Shown here: positions 49,203 through 58,962 of the stretch, piece by piece | Numbering within the stretch: the stretch's first letter is position 1 | Layout of the letters: every line of letters begins with the position of its first letter | Notes under the pieces: generated by a model | The model's input: only the letters and a program-made list of their open reading frames with translations | Databases searched by the model: none | Told to the model about the DNA's origin: nothing | Program-made: the position numbers and the translations under genes | Source of the DNA: Mesorhizobium sp. WSM2240 | GTDB lineage: Bacteria; Pseudomonadota; Alphaproteobacteria; Rhizobiales; Rhizobiaceae | Length of the DNA stretch: 64,000 nucleotides | Reading direction: 5' to 3' | Assembly: GCF_040438645.1 (NCBI RefSeq) | Contig: NZ_CP159253.1 | Location: 5,446,501-5,510,500 of the forward strand

Positions 49203-50116
49203 TTCTGTTCGTCCGGTTCTTCGGGGCTTGCCGAGTCGCGCGGATCCGCGCCATTGCCGTAGATGACGAAGGGCCGCTCGTCGTCGGTCAGTACCGTCAC
49301 CCGGCGCGGATCGGCGTCGTCATGCAGGTCTGCGCCGCCGAGGATGAACTGGCGCAGCACGCCGCCGAACGCTTTTTCCAGATTGGCATGGGTGAACACT
49401 TCCTTGGTCAGGCCCTCGGCCAGCACCGTCCTGTTGATCAGCACGGCGCGGTCGCAGAAGCGCGGCACCGAGCCCAGATTGTGCGTCGACACCAGCATGA
49501 TGCGGCCTTCGTCGCGCAGCGATTGCAGGAGCGTGATGATCGCCTCCTCGGTGCGCACGTCGACGCCGGTGAAAGGCTCGTCGAGCAGGATGATTTTTCC
49601 CTCCTGAGCTAGCGCGCGGGCGAGGAAGACACGCTTCTTCTGGCCGCCGGAAAGCTCGCCGATCTGCCGCCTGCGGTAGTCGGCCATGCCGACGCGCTCC
49701 AGCGCCTCCTCCACCGCCTGCCGGTCGGAAGGTCGCGCCATGCGCAGGAAATTCATGTGGCCGTAACGGCCCATCATCACGACGTCCTCGACCAGAACCG
49801 GAAAGTTCCAGTCGACGTCCTCGCTCTGCGGAACGTAGGCGACGGCGTTCTCCTTCAGGGCGTCGGCCGCCGGTCCGCCGAAGATCCGCACCCGACCGGC
49901 GGCGAGCGGCACAAAACCCATGATCGCCTTGAACAGGGTCGACTTGCCGCTGCCATTGACGCCGACCAGCGCAGTGATGCTGCCCTTCGGGATCGAGAAG
50001 GAGGTGTTGCGCAACGCCGTGTGACCGTTGCGGTAGGCGACCGCTATGCCCTCGACCGAAAGCCCGTCGCCGGGCTGCGGCGCGCTGCGGGGTCTCGTCG
50101 GGAGCGGTGCGTTCAC
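49199..50116 (-). CDS. sitB: Manganese/iron ABC transporter ATP-binding protein
   Basis: 305 residues. Walker [10 protein letters not shown] near residue 57, signature [15 protein letters not shown] near 160, Walker [13 protein letters not shown] near 178 and switch His in [11 protein letters not shown]. It carries an acidic C-terminal tail ([11 protein letters not shown]) beyond the ATPase fold. It overlaps sitA (50113) and sitC by four bases each. Confidence 0.93.
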   Translation of the reverse strand: MNAPLPTRPRSAPQPGDGLSVEGIAVAYRNGHTALRNTSFSIPKGSITALVGVNGSGKSTLFKAIMGFVPLAAGRVRIFGGPAADALKENAVAYVPQSEDVDWNFPVLVEDVVMMGRYGHMNFLRMARPSDRQAVEEALERVGMADYRRRQIGELSGGQKKRVFLARALAQEGKIILLDEPFTGVDVRTEEAIITLLQSLRDEGRIMLVSTHNLGSVPRFCDRAVLINRTVLAEGLTKEVFTHANLEKAFGGVLRQFILGGADLHDDADPRRVTVLTDDERPFVIYGNGADPRDSASPEEPDEQK

Positions 50117-51024
50117 TCGGCAAGACCTTTCGCTATGGTCTCGGTGGTGACGCGGAGCAGGTCGAGATAGGTCGGCACCGGCCCGTCCGCGGCGCTAAGC
50201 GAATCGACATAGAGCACGCCGCCATATTTGGCGCCGGTCTCTCGCGCCACTTGTTCGGCGGGATCGGGGGATACGGTGCTTTCCGAAAACACCGCCGGAA
50301 TGTTGTTGGCGCGCACCGCGTCGATGACCTTCCGCACCTGCTGCGGCGTACCCTGCTGGTCCGCATTAATGGGCCAGAGGTAAAGCTCCTTCAGGCCGAA
50401 ATCGCGCGCCAAATAGGAGAAGGCGCCCTCGCTGGAAACCAGCCAGCGCCGTTCCTCGGGAATGGCGGCGAGCCGCGCGCGGATCGGCTCCACCGTCGCC
50501 CTGATCTTCTCCGAATAGGCGGCGGCGTTCTTGGTGTAGGTCCCGGCGTTCTCCGGATCGTGCTCCGCGAAGGCTTTGCTAATGTTCTCGACATAGATCA
50601 GCGCCGCTTGCGGCGACATCCAGGCATGCGGGTTGGGCTTGCCTGTATAAGGGCCCTCGGCGATGCCCATCGGCTCGACGCCTTCGGAAACGACGACACC
50701 CGGCACTTCGCTCAGATTGGAGAAGAATTTTTCGAACCAGAGTTCGAGGTTGAGGCCGTTCCAAAGGATCAGGTCGGCCTTCTGCGCTTTGATCAGGTCG
50801 CCCGGCGTCGGTTGGTAATTGTGGATCTCGGCGTCGGGCTTGGTGATCGATTCGACCACGGCCGCGTCTCCCGCGACATTGCGGGCAATATCGGCAATCA
50901 CCGTGAAGGTGGTCACTACTACCATCTTTTCGCCCGCCCCACCGCTTCCAGCGTCGCCTTCGGCGGAGCATGCGGCGAGAACAAGGGCGAGGAGCAGAGC
51001 CGAAGCGGTCGCGAGCAATCTCAT
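50113..51024 (-). CDS. sitA: Manganese/iron-binding lipoprotein of the SitABCD transporter
   Basis: 303 residues from the ATG at 51024 (AGGATG upstream). It starts with a hydrophobic signal and lipobox LAAC near residue 18, so it is lipid-anchored or processed there. Cluster-9 (ZnuA/MntA/SitA) metal ligands are visible: His in [12 protein letters not shown], His in [10 protein letters not shown], Glu in [11 protein letters not shown], and an acidic residue near STVSPD. No His-rich loop is present, as expected for Mn/Fe rather than Zn binding. It is the first gene of the operon, controlled by a Mur-type box. Confidence 0.92.
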   Translation of the reverse strand: MRLLATASALLLALVLAACSAEGDAGSGGAGEKMVVVTTFTVIADIARNVAGDAAVVESITKPDAEIHNYQPTPGDLIKAQKADLILWNGLNLELWFEKFFSNLSEVPGVVVSEGVEPMGIAEGPYTGKPNPHAWMSPQAALIYVENISKAFAEHDPENAGTYTKNAAAYSEKIRATVEPIRARLAAIPEERRWLVSSEGAFSYLARDFGLKELYLWPINADQQGTPQQVRKVIDAVRANNIPAVFSESTVSPDPAEQVARETGAKYGGVLYVDSLSAADGPVPTYLDLLRVTTETIAKGLAE

Positions 51025-51105
51025 AAGACATCCTGATTTGTGCGCCGCGCAATACGGCAGCAGCCTAGGCATAGGTAGGGCAGGTCCTTGCGACTGTCAA
51101 TGCAA

Positions 51106-51122
51106 TTGCAAATCGTTTGCAA
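51106..51122 (-). promoter_or_regulatory. Mur (manganese uptake regulator) box upstream of sitA
   Basis: TTGCAAA-TCG-TTTGCAA is a perfect 7+3+7 inverted repeat about 80 bases upstream of the sitA ATG. Fur-like Mur proteins of rhizobia bind TGCAAA-type palindromes of this sort in front of sitA, so Mn-dependent repression is expected. Confidence 0.82.
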
Positions 51123-51218
51123 CAAGGATGAAGACGGCGAAGCATACTTTGTCAGGAACGACCCGGCAGATGCTCGATCCGGACCAGAAGGGCTCAGCGG
51201 CTGTTGATACACAACAGA

Positions 51219-53054
51219 CTAGGCGGCCGCGGGTGGTTCCGTCGGTTTCGTGTCGTCCGGCGTCTCCGGTTCGTCATTTGCCAAGGGCGGCTCGACATCG
51301 CCTTCCAGAATCTGCTCGACAATACCGCGCGCGATCTCGCGTTCGCCCATGATCACGGTGTCGGCGCCGAGCCTCCTCAAATGCTCGACCTCGGCGTCGG
51401 AATGGGCGCGGGCGATGATGGCGATGGCCGGATTGGCCGCCCGCGCGCGCAGGATGATCTGGCCGGCCTCGAATGCGTTGGGGATGGCCAGGATCAGCCG
51501 CTTCGCCCCGGCTGCATTGGCCGATGCGAATACCTCGCCTTTGGCGGCGTTGCCGGCCACCGTTTCGATGCCGTCGGCTTGCAGCCGGGCAAGCGTCTTG
51601 TCCGAGTCTTCGATGACGAGAAACGGCAGACCTGCTTGCTTGAGCGATTGACCGACAAGATCGCCGACCCGGCCGTAACCGACCAGAATCGTATGCTCAT
51701 TCATCCTGGTCAGTGGCGGCGCACCATCCCCCGCGTCGCCCGGGGCCTCTGCCAAGGTCGCGACCTGGCCGGGCTCCGTTGCCGGCGCGACCGGTTTGGC
51801 CGCAGGCGCGGCCGCGATCTTGCCCACCCGCTTCTCCAGCCAGGGCTTCAGGCGCTCGGCGCCGGCAAAAACCAGCGGGTTGAGCATGATGGACAGGATC
51901 GCGCCGGCAAGGATCAGGTCGCGCCCCTGCTCGGGAAGCAGGTCCAGCCCGACGCCGAGTTCGGCCAGAATGAAGGAGAATTCGCCGATCTGCGCCAGAC
52001 TGGCCGAGATGACCAGCGCCGTGGCGATCGGGTAGCCGAAGGCCAGGACGATCAGGAAGGCGGCCACCGATTTTCCTATGACGATGATGAACAGCGTCGC
52101 CAGGATGGGCCAAGTTTCGTGAAACAGGGTCGTCGGATCGAACAGCATGCCCACCGAGACGAAGAACAGCACCGAAAAGGCATCACGCAGCGGCAGCGAT
52201 TCCTCCGCCGCCTGCTGCGACAATTCGGATTCGCTCATGATCATGCCGGCGAAGAACGCGCCGAGCGCCAGCGAGACGCCGAACAGTTGCGCCGCGCCGA
52301 AGGCGACGCCGAGCGCTATTGCGAGCACCGAGAGCCGGAACAATTCGCGCGAGCCGGTGTGGGCGACATAGTGCAGCATCCACGGGATGATCCGGCGGCC
52401 GACCACGACCATGATGATGACGAAGGCGGCGACTTTGGCCAGCGTTACGCCGACGACCCCCCACAGACCGAGATCGAACCGTAGCGACAGGATATTGGCG
52501 CTGGTTTCCACACCCTGCCCTGTGCTGCCGAGCATGCCGGCCAGCGCCGGCAGCAGAACCAGCGCGAGCACCATCGCCAGATCCTCGACGATGAGCCAGC
52601 CGACGGCGATGTGGCCGCGCTCCGTGTCGATCATGCGGCGTTCCTGAAGTGCGCGCAAAAGCACGACAGTACTCGCGACCGACAGGGCCAGGCCGAAGAC
52701 GATGCCGGCGCCGACCGGCCAGCCCAGCATCCAGGCGAGGCCGGCGCCAAGCGCCGTTGCAAATCCGATCTGCACCACGGCGCCGGGGATCGCTATGGCG
52801 CGCACCGACAGAAGATCCTTGAGCGAGAAATGCAGGCCGACGCCGAACATCAGCAGGATCACGCCGATCTCGGCGAGTTCCAGTGCCAGGTTTTGATCGG
52901 CGACGAAGCCGGGCGTGTTCGGCCCAACCAGAACGCCTGCGATCAGGTAGCCGACAAGCGGTGGAATGCGGAAACGGTTGGCCAGCGCACCGAAGACGAA
53001 TGCCAGCCCCAGACCGGTGACGATCGTTGCGATCAGGGGCGTTTCATGCGGCAT
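51219..53054 (-). CDS. CPA2-family cation:proton antiporter with RCK domain (KefB/YbaL-like)
   Basis: 611 residues from the ATG at 53054 (MPHETPLIATIVTGLGLAFV); an in-frame GTG at 53075 is the alternative. About twelve membrane helices to residue ~400 (PPLVGYLIAGVLVGPNTPGF, IGVILLMFGVGLHFSLKDLL, ALGAFFAGMIMSESELSQQA) are followed by a cytosolic TrkA-N/RCK domain at ~455-580 with nucleotide-binding ILVGYGRVGDLVG. YbaL/KefB proteins exchange K+ or Na+ for H+ under glutathione or nucleotide control. It ends with an acidic Pro/Glu tail. It stands alone; sitA starts on the same strand 195 bases downstream. Confidence 0.9.
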   Translation of the reverse strand: MPHETPLIATIVTGLGLAFVFGALANRFRIPPLVGYLIAGVLVGPNTPGFVADQNLALELAEIGVILLMFGVGLHFSLKDLLSVRAIAIPGAVVQIGFATALGAGLAWMLGWPVGAGIVFGLALSVASTVVLLRALQERRMIDTERGHIAVGWLIVEDLAMVLALVLLPALAGMLGSTGQGVETSANILSLRFDLGLWGVVGVTLAKVAAFVIIMVVVGRRIIPWMLHYVAHTGSRELFRLSVLAIALGVAFGAAQLFGVSLALGAFFAGMIMSESELSQQAAEESLPLRDAFSVLFFVSVGMLFDPTTLFHETWPILATLFIIVIGKSVAAFLIVLAFGYPIATALVISASLAQIGEFSFILAELGVGLDLLPEQGRDLILAGAILSIMLNPLVFAGAERLKPWLEKRVGKIAAAPAAKPVAPATEPGQVATLAEAPGDAGDGAPPLTRMNEHTILVGYGRVGDLVGQSLKQAGLPFLVIEDSDKTLARLQADGIETVAGNAAKGEVFASANAAGAKRLILAIPNAFEAGQIILRARAANPAIAIIARAHSDAEVEHLRRLGADTVIMGEREIARGIVEQILEGDVEPPLANDEPETPDDTKPTEPPAAA

Positions 53055-53159
53055 TGCTGTGGCTGCACCTTTCACTCAAAATGGAGGACTGCCGCGAAAT
53101 TCGCCGCGATTCCAATATGGTGGAGAGGTCCGCCCCGACGCAAGCCCGGCTGGCCGCGG

Positions 53160-53549
53160 AGGTTCAACTGGCTGAAACAGCAGGATTTCTTACGCGGGCT
53201 GGATGAGCAGGGATTTGCGGCGGACGGCGCGCATTTTCTCGGTGAACTGAATGCCATTCATCCGTTTCGCGAAGGGAATGGCCGCACTCAGATGGTACTC
53301 TTCGGACTTTTGGCCGACCAAGCTGGACATCCTCTCGATCTGGAGCAACTGGAACCGGAGATTTTTCTGCCTGCTATGATCGAAGCCTTCAACGGCGACG
53401 AAGTGCGGCTGGCTGCTGAGATAAGGCGGATGCTCGAGACGGCAACTCGTCCCGATCGGCGCGGCGCGTGCCGAATCTCTGCCAATTGCAATTCATCGGG
53501 AAAGCCCGCAATCTGTTTGCCGCCGCACCGAAACGGAAACGTTTCGTAA
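53160..53549 (+). pseudogene. Remnant of a Fic-domain protein gene
   Basis: The frame reads FLRGLDEQGFAADGAHFLGE then the intact Fic motif HPFREGNGRTQ (53259-53291), then LFGLLADQAGHPLDLEQLEP. These fit the C-terminal part of Fic AMP-transferases, but the N-terminal half is missing: upstream the frame runs into the antisense of the antiporter gene with no start codon or ribosome site in a suitable place. The tail after about 53440 does not look family-like. It is most likely a decayed, truncated gene. It sits in the 525-base gap between the antiporter and the AfuA-like gene, whose promoter must lie in its 3' part. Confidence 0.75.
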
Positions 53550-53579
53550 GACGGCAAACGACCAGGGAGGAGTTTTTCG

Positions 53580-54608
53580 ATGACAAGCAAGAATCTGCTG
53601 GGCGCCACTATGCTGGCGGCCGGCCTGTTTTCCGGCATTTCGGGAGCGAGCGCGGAGAGCCTGACGCTCTATTGCAGCGCCGACGAAGCATGGTGCCAAC
53701 AGATCAAGACCGGCTTCGAGGCCGAGACCGGGATCACGGTCGATATGACCCGCAAGAGCTCGGGCGAGACCTATGCCCAGGTGCGCGCCGAAGCCGGAAA
53801 CCCGAAGGGCGACATCTGGTGGGGCGGCACCGGCGACCCGCATTTGCAGGCGGCCGAGGAAGGCCTGACCGAGGAGTATGTCTCGCCGATGCGCGACCAG
53901 CTTCATCCCTGGGCGATCAAGCAGGCGGAAGCGGCCGACAACAAGACGATCGGCGTCTATTCGGGCGCGCTCGGCTTCGGCTACAACAGCGAACTGCTGG
54001 CCAAGAACAACCTTCCGGAGCCGAAATGCTGGGAAGACCTGACGAAGCCCGAGTATAAGGGCCACATCCAGATCGCCAATCCGAACTCTTCAGGCACCGC
54101 CTACACCACGCTCGCGACGATGGTTCAGCTGTTCGGCGAGGACAAGGGCTTCGAGTACATGAAGGCCCTGCACAAGAACGTGAACCAGTACACGAAATCC
54201 GGCTCGGCGCCGATCAAGGCCGCCGGTCTCGGCGAGACCACGATCGGCATTGTCTTCATGCATGACGCGGTGGCGCAGACGGTCGCCGGCTTCCCGATCG
54301 TCACCGTCGCGCCCTGCGAGGGCACCGGATACGAGATCGGCTCGATGTCGCTGATCAAAGGGGCGCGCAACGCCGACGCCGCCAAGAGGTTCTACGACTG
54401 GGCCCTGACCGCAGAAATGCAGTCCAAGGCGCAGGAAGCGAATTCCTTCCAGCTGCCGTCAAATAAGTCGGCCGAGAGCTCCGACAAAGCGCCCGACCTC
54501 TCGACGATCAAGCTCATCGACTACGATTTCAAGAAATACGGGTCGAGCGACGAGCGCAAGCGCCTGCTGCAGAAATGGGACGAGGAAGTCTCGACGCTGC
54601 CGCAGTAG
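53580..54608 (+). CDS. AfuA-like periplasmic binding protein (sugar-phosphate or iron)
   Basis: 342 residues behind AGGGAGG, with signal peptide MTSKNLLGATMLAAGLFSGI to ~25 (GASA). The body is a FbpA/AfuA-type binding protein: SLTLYCSADEAWCQQIKTGF, PKGDIWWGGTGDPHLQAAEE and SGTAYTTLATMVQLFG. Ferric-binding FbpA proteins use adjacent Tyr residues that I do not see; instead His228-Asp229 and Glu252 (spacing 24) match the His-Asp...Glu set I recall for the hexose-phosphate-binding AfuA of Actinobacillus. The neighbouring phosphatase fits that. It is followed three bases later by the fused permease. Confidence 0.85.
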   Translation: MTSKNLLGATMLAAGLFSGISGASAESLTLYCSADEAWCQQIKTGFEAETGITVDMTRKSSGETYAQVRAEAGNPKGDIWWGGTGDPHLQAAEEGLTEEYVSPMRDQLHPWAIKQAEAADNKTIGVYSGALGFGYNSELLAKNNLPEPKCWEDLTKPEYKGHIQIANPNSSGTAYTTLATMVQLFGEDKGFEYMKALHKNVNQYTKSGSAPIKAAGLGETTIGIVFMHDAVAQTVAGFPIVTVAPCEGTGYEIGSMSLIKGARNADAAKRFYDWALTAEMQSKAQEANSFQLPSNKSAESSDKAPDLSTIKLIDYDFKKYGSSDERKRLLQKWDEEVSTLPQ

Positions 54609-54611
54609 ACC

Positions 54612-56891
54612 GTGCGGGCCCGCAAGACCGGCAGCCGATTGCATCCGACCGTCATCCTTTGGATGGCGGTCGGATGGCTCGGCTTTGCCGTGTTGCCCTG
54701 GTACGGGCTGGACAGCAATTTCTTCACGCTGTCCTGGCTGCTTGACGGCTATCCTTTCAATGGCGACGTAGCGCCTGCCCTGTTCCTCATCCTGCAGGGC
54801 GAGAAGCCCTGGCTAGCGCCGATGGGCGTGCTCCTCACCGCCCCGTTCCTGTTATGGGGCCGGGAAAAGAGCGATCCGCTGTCCGGTGCGCTGCTGATCG
54901 CAATCGGCGCGGCCGGCTTTTCCTGGCTGCTGTTCCAAGGTTTCGCCATAGGCCTGCAAGGCTTCCAGTTCGACTGGCTGACAACGCTTTTTGGCGAACT
55001 GGACGACCGCCAGTTCGGCATGGGCTACGGCGCGCTGCTCACCGCCGGCGCCTTCCTGTTCCTGTTCACGCTCGGGCTCGCCGGACGCGGCGCGGTCGGC
55101 GGCGACGTGTTCGTGGTCGGCTCGATCGGTTTCGTGGTCGCGGTGGTCAGCCTGTTCATCTTCATGCCGATTTTCCAGATGCTGCTCAGTGCGCTAATCA
55201 CCGAGGAAGGCAGCTATTCGCTCGCGACCTTCTTTGCCAAGCTCTTCAGCCACCGGCTCTGGGGGCTTGGCTGCCTGGCCGGTGGCAGCCGCTGCGGCGT
55301 CGCCTGGAACTCGCTCTTCCTGGCCGTGCTTGTCGGCATCCTCACCACCTTGCTCGGCCTGATCTTCGCGCTCGTCGTCACGCGAACCGGATTCCGGTAC
55401 GGCAGACTGCTCAGGGCGCTGACGGTGCTGCCGATCATCACGCCGCCCTTTGTCATCGGCCTTGCCATCATCCTTCTGTTCGGCCTGTCCGGCGCGGTGA
55501 CGCAGACCTTCGCCGAGCTTTTCGGCGTACAGCCTACCCGCTGGGTCTACGGCCTGCCGGGCCTCCTTATCGCGCAGGTGCTCGCCTTCACGCCGATCGC
55601 CTTCCTGGTGCTGATCGGCGTTGTCGAGGGCGTCAGCCCGTCGATGGAGGAAGCGGCGCAGACATTGCGCGCCAATCGCTGGCAGACCTTCCGCACCGTG
55701 TCGCTGCCGCTGATGCGCCCGGGACTGGCAAACGCTTTCCTGCTCGGCTTCATCGAAAGCATGGCCGATTTCGGCAATCCGCTGGTGCTCGGCGGCAATT
55801 TCGACGTGCTCTCGACCGAGATATTCTTCGCCATCGTCGGCGCGCAATACGACCAGGCCCAGGCCGCCATACTGGCGCTCGTGCTCCTTTTCTTCACGCT
55901 GAGCGCGTTCTACGCGCAGCGCTTCTGGCTGGGCAGGAAATCCTACACCACCGTCTCCGGCAAGGGCGACGCCGGCGTCCATCCGCATCTGCCCAACGGC
56001 CTGAAATACTCCGTCTATGCGGTTGCCGGAGCATGGGCCGCGTTCACTATTTTCGTCTATGCGACGATCTTCTACGGCAGCTTCGTCAAGCTGTGGGGCG
56101 TCGACCACAGCCTGACCTTCACTCATTACGTCAAATCCTTCGCGATCGGCTGGAACGAGTTCGGCATACACTGGATAGGCTCGGCCTGGAGTTCCTTCTG
56201 GACGACGATCACCATTTCGCTGATCTCCGCCCCGCTGACGGCGATGATCGGGCTTCTGACCGCCTATCTCCTGGTCCGGCAGGATTTCGCCGGCAAGGAA
56301 GGCTTCGAGTTCGGCACCATGCTGTCTTTCGCTATCCCCGGCACGGTTATCGGCGTCTCCTATGTGATCGCCTTCAACGTGCCGCCGATCGAACTGACCG
56401 GAACGGGCCTGATCCTCATCCTGTCCTTCATCTTCCGCAACATGCCGGTCGGGGTACGCGCGGGGGTCGCCTCGATGTCGCAGATCGACCGCAGCCTCGA
56501 CGAATCCTCGCTGACGCTCGGCGCCAATTCCTGGCAGACATTTCGCAATGTGGTGCTGCCGCTGCTCAGGCCCGCCATCCTTGCGGCGCTGGTCTATTCC
56601 TTCGTGCGCGCCATGACCGCCATCAGCGCGGTCATCTTCCTAGTCAGCGCACGTTACGACATGTCGACCAGCTACATTGTCGGACGCGTGGAAAACAACG
56701 AATACGGCGTCGCCATCGCCTATTCGTCCGTGCTGATCGCAGTGATGCTCGTCGTGATCGGACTGATGCAGCTTGCCGTCGGCAGCCGTAAGCTGGGCAG
56801 GCGTGGCCGCGAGGATCCGCAATCGGCAGGCTGGCGCAGCAATGTCAGCCTGCCCGCGCGGCAGCAACCGGCTTTCACGGGAGGCGGCTGA
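54612..56891 (+). CDS. Fused (two-permease) ABC transporter permease, FbpB/AfuB type
   Basis: 759 residues from a GTG at 54612. An N-terminal block of about six extra helices (to ~210) is followed by two permease domains, each with an EAA loop: SPSMEEAAQTLRANRWQTFR near 350 and DRSLDESSLTLGANSWQTFR near 635. Fused permeases are usual in the FbpB/AfuB group. The stop overlaps the context of the ATPase start (TGATATG, two bases apart), so afuABC-like genes are one operon. Confidence 0.91.
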   Translation: MRARKTGSRLHPTVILWMAVGWLGFAVLPWYGLDSNFFTLSWLLDGYPFNGDVAPALFLILQGEKPWLAPMGVLLTAPFLLWGREKSDPLSGALLIAIGAAGFSWLLFQGFAIGLQGFQFDWLTTLFGELDDRQFGMGYGALLTAGAFLFLFTLGLAGRGAVGGDVFVVGSIGFVVAVVSLFIFMPIFQMLLSALITEEGSYSLATFFAKLFSHRLWGLGCLAGGSRCGVAWNSLFLAVLVGILTTLLGLIFALVVTRTGFRYGRLLRALTVLPIITPPFVIGLAIILLFGLSGAVTQTFAELFGVQPTRWVYGLPGLLIAQVLAFTPIAFLVLIGVVEGVSPSMEEAAQTLRANRWQTFRTVSLPLMRPGLANAFLLGFIESMADFGNPLVLGGNFDVLSTEIFFAIVGAQYDQAQAAILALVLLFFTLSAFYAQRFWLGRKSYTTVSGKGDAGVHPHLPNGLKYSVYAVAGAWAAFTIFVYATIFYGSFVKLWGVDHSLTFTHYVKSFAIGWNEFGIHWIGSAWSSFWTTITISLISAPLTAMIGLLTAYLLVRQDFAGKEGFEFGTMLSFAIPGTVIGVSYVIAFNVPPIELTGTGLILILSFIFRNMPVGVRAGVASMSQIDRSLDESSLTLGANSWQTFRNVVLPLLRPAILAALVYSFVRAMTAISAVIFLVSARYDMSTSYIVGRVENNEYGVAIAYSSVLIAVMLVVIGLMQLAVGSRKLGRRGREDPQSAGWRSNVSLPARQQPAFTGGG

Positions 56892-56892
56892 T

Positions 56893-57969
56893 ATGGCCGA
56901 AATACGCAGCAACGCCGCATCGGTGGAGTTCCGCGACGTCACCAAGATCTACGGCAAGAGCGCCGTTCCAGCCGTGAACGATGTCTCGCTCTCGGTCGCG
57001 GCAGGCAAACTGGTGACGCTGCTTGGCCCGTCCGGCTGCGGCAAGACCACGACGCTTCGCATGATCGCCGGGCTGGAGATGGCGACGAGCGGTACGATCC
57101 TGATCGGCGGCAAGGACGTGACCCGGCTGCCGGCGACCGATCGCGACGTTTCCATGGTGTTCCAGTCCTACGCGTTGTTCCCGCACATGACGGTGACGGA
57201 AAACGTCGAATACGGCCTGCGCTTTTCCGGCTTCGCCAGGCGCGAGGTGAAGGATCGAGCCAGCGCAGGCCTGGAACTCGTCGGCCTGACCGGCTTCGGC
57301 GAGCGCTTTCCGAGTCAGCTCTCGGGTGGGCAACAGCAGCGTGTAGCCGTCGCCCGCGCGCTGGTGCTGGAGCCGCAAGTGCTGCTTTTCGACGAGCCGC
57401 TCTCCAATCTCGATGCCAAGCTCAGGCGACACGTCCGGGAGGAAATCCGGGAGATCCAGACCAAGCTCGGCCTGACGGTGGTCTATGTGACGCATGACCA
57501 GGAGGAGGCGCTTGCCGTTTCGGACCGCATCATCGTCATGAACAATGCCGCGATTGCGCAGGATGGCACGCCGCGCGAACTCTACGACGCCCCCGCCAAC
57601 GCCTTCGTGGCGGACTTTATCGGCGAAGCAAACATCCTCGACTGCGAGGTGACATCGGTGAGCGGCGGCATCGCCGATGTGCGGCTCGGCCCGGTGGAGA
57701 TGCGCCTACCGGCGCGTGGCCGGCAGGTCGGTCCGGCCAGGCTGGCGGCGCGGCCGAACCGCATCGACATCCGAGAGGGTGGAGCCGAAAACACGCTGGC
57801 CGGCAGGCTGCGCAAGGTGACCTATGTCGGCAGTCATCTCGAATTCGTGGCCGAGACGCAATTCGGCGACATTTTCGTCACCTCACCGGATGTGAACGCT
57901 CCGTTCGAGCAAGGGACCGCGGTCGGGATCGGATTTCCGGCGAAAGGCCCGGTGCTGATTACCGACTGA
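56893..57969 (+). CDS. ABC transporter ATP-binding protein, FbpC/AfuC type
   Basis: 358 residues from the ATG at 56893 (MAEIRSNAASVEFRDVTKIY); the longer frame from 56773 overlaps the permease and is unlikely. Walker A GPSGCGKTT, signature LSGGQQQRVAVARAL, Walker [13 protein letters not shown], switch His in YVTHDQEEALAVSDRI, and the C-terminal TOBE domain. It powers the preceding fused permease. Its 3' end overlaps the convergent phosphatase gene by 11 bases. Confidence 0.93.
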   Translation: MAEIRSNAASVEFRDVTKIYGKSAVPAVNDVSLSVAAGKLVTLLGPSGCGKTTTLRMIAGLEMATSGTILIGGKDVTRLPATDRDVSMVFQSYALFPHMTVTENVEYGLRFSGFARREVKDRASAGLELVGLTGFGERFPSQLSGGQQQRVAVARALVLEPQVLLFDEPLSNLDAKLRRHVREEIREIQTKLGLTVVYVTHDQEEALAVSDRIIVMNNAAIAQDGTPRELYDAPANAFVADFIGEANILDCEVTSVSGGIADVRLGPVEMRLPARGRQVGPARLAARPNRIDIREGGAENTLAGRLRKVTYVGSHLEFVAETQFGDIFVTSPDVNAPFEQGTAVGIGFPAKGPVLITD

Positions 57970-58750
57970 AGGCGTCGTCGCAAAGCGCGCTGACCTTGTC
58001 GAACACGCCCGCCCCGCTGGCGACGACCATCGACCCACGTTCGACGACGGTTTCCGGGTCCGGAACAAGGATGCGTCCCCCGGCTTCCTCGACCAGAAGC
58101 AGGCCGGCGAGGCAATCCCACGCGTTCATGTGCTCCTCGCAATAGGCGAGAAGCCTGCCCGCCGCCACATAGGCCAGCATCAGCGCGCCGGAGGCGTTGC
58201 GGAAGAACACCCCGCCCTCCTCGAACAGCAACTGGATCAGCGTGACGATGTTCTTCAGTTCGGCGCGATTGGAAAAACCGGTCCCGACCGAACCTTCCGC
58301 AAGGCTGGTCGCGGCGCTGGTCCTGATCGGGCGGCCGTTCAGGAATGCGCCGCCGCCGCGCCGGGCATAGAAAATCTCGCCCGTGGACGGCTCGTTGATG
58401 ACTCCGATTTCGGTCACTCCGTCCTTGGCGCAAGCGATGACGACGCACCAGGCGGGAATGCCGCGCACGAAATTGGCGGTGCCGTCGATCGGGTCGATCA
58501 CCCAGACATGGCCGGACGTGCCGCTCAGCGCCGCGTGCTCCTCGCCGACAATGGCATCGTCGGGGAATTCCTTCTGCAGGGCGGCACGGATGAACAATTC
58601 CACCTCGCGGTCGCCATTCGACACCAGATCCTGATGGCCCTTGCTCTCGATGGTCAGCGATTCGATCTCGCGGAAATAGCGGCTGCCCAGTTCGCCGGCT
58701 TCCCTCGCCAGTTCGACCGTGAATGCGAGCCGGCTATCGATTTCATGCAT
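57959..58750 (-). CDS. Inositol monophosphatase-family phosphatase
   Basis: 263 residues from the ATG at 58750 (MHEIDSRLAFTVELAREAGE), with GAGGGG upstream. The Mg-binding motifs are GEEHAAL (Glu), DPIDGTANF near residue 83 and the second motif WDCLAGLLLVEEAGG near 215. The family includes IMPases, fructose-1,6-bisphosphatases and histidinol phosphatases. Since it converges on and overlaps an AfuABC-like transporter that may import phosphosugars, it could dephosphorylate an imported substrate; this is inferred from position. Confidence 0.9.
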   Translation of the reverse strand: MHEIDSRLAFTVELAREAGELGSRYFREIESLTIESKGHQDLVSNGDREVELFIRAALQKEFPDDAIVGEEHAALSGTSGHVWVIDPIDGTANFVRGIPAWCVVIACAKDGVTEIGVINEPSTGEIFYARRGGGAFLNGRPIRTSAATSLAEGSVGTGFSNRAELKNIVTLIQLLFEEGGVFFRNASGALMLAYVAAGRLLAYCEEHMNAWDCLAGLLLVEEAGGRILVPDPETVVERGSMVVASGAGVFDKVSALCDDAFSR

Positions 58751-58962
58751 GAACGGTCCCCTCGTTCGGGAGCGCAACGCTCCCGTCCATTCCGACTACC
58801 AGACCAATTGCCGGCTTGAAAGGCCGCCTATATCCAGCCGCGGACCGCGACGCCCGCCGCGAATTGCGTAGGATAGCGTTAACCTGGTTTAGGCGTATTA
58901 TGCGCCGCGCAGGCCTGCCGCTCGTCGCGCCGGACTGCGCATTGGCAATGCGAGGCATGAGA

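Noticed and set aside
54854..56791. 645-codon plus frame inside the fused permease
   Set aside because: Arg/His-rich frame shadow of the permease gene.
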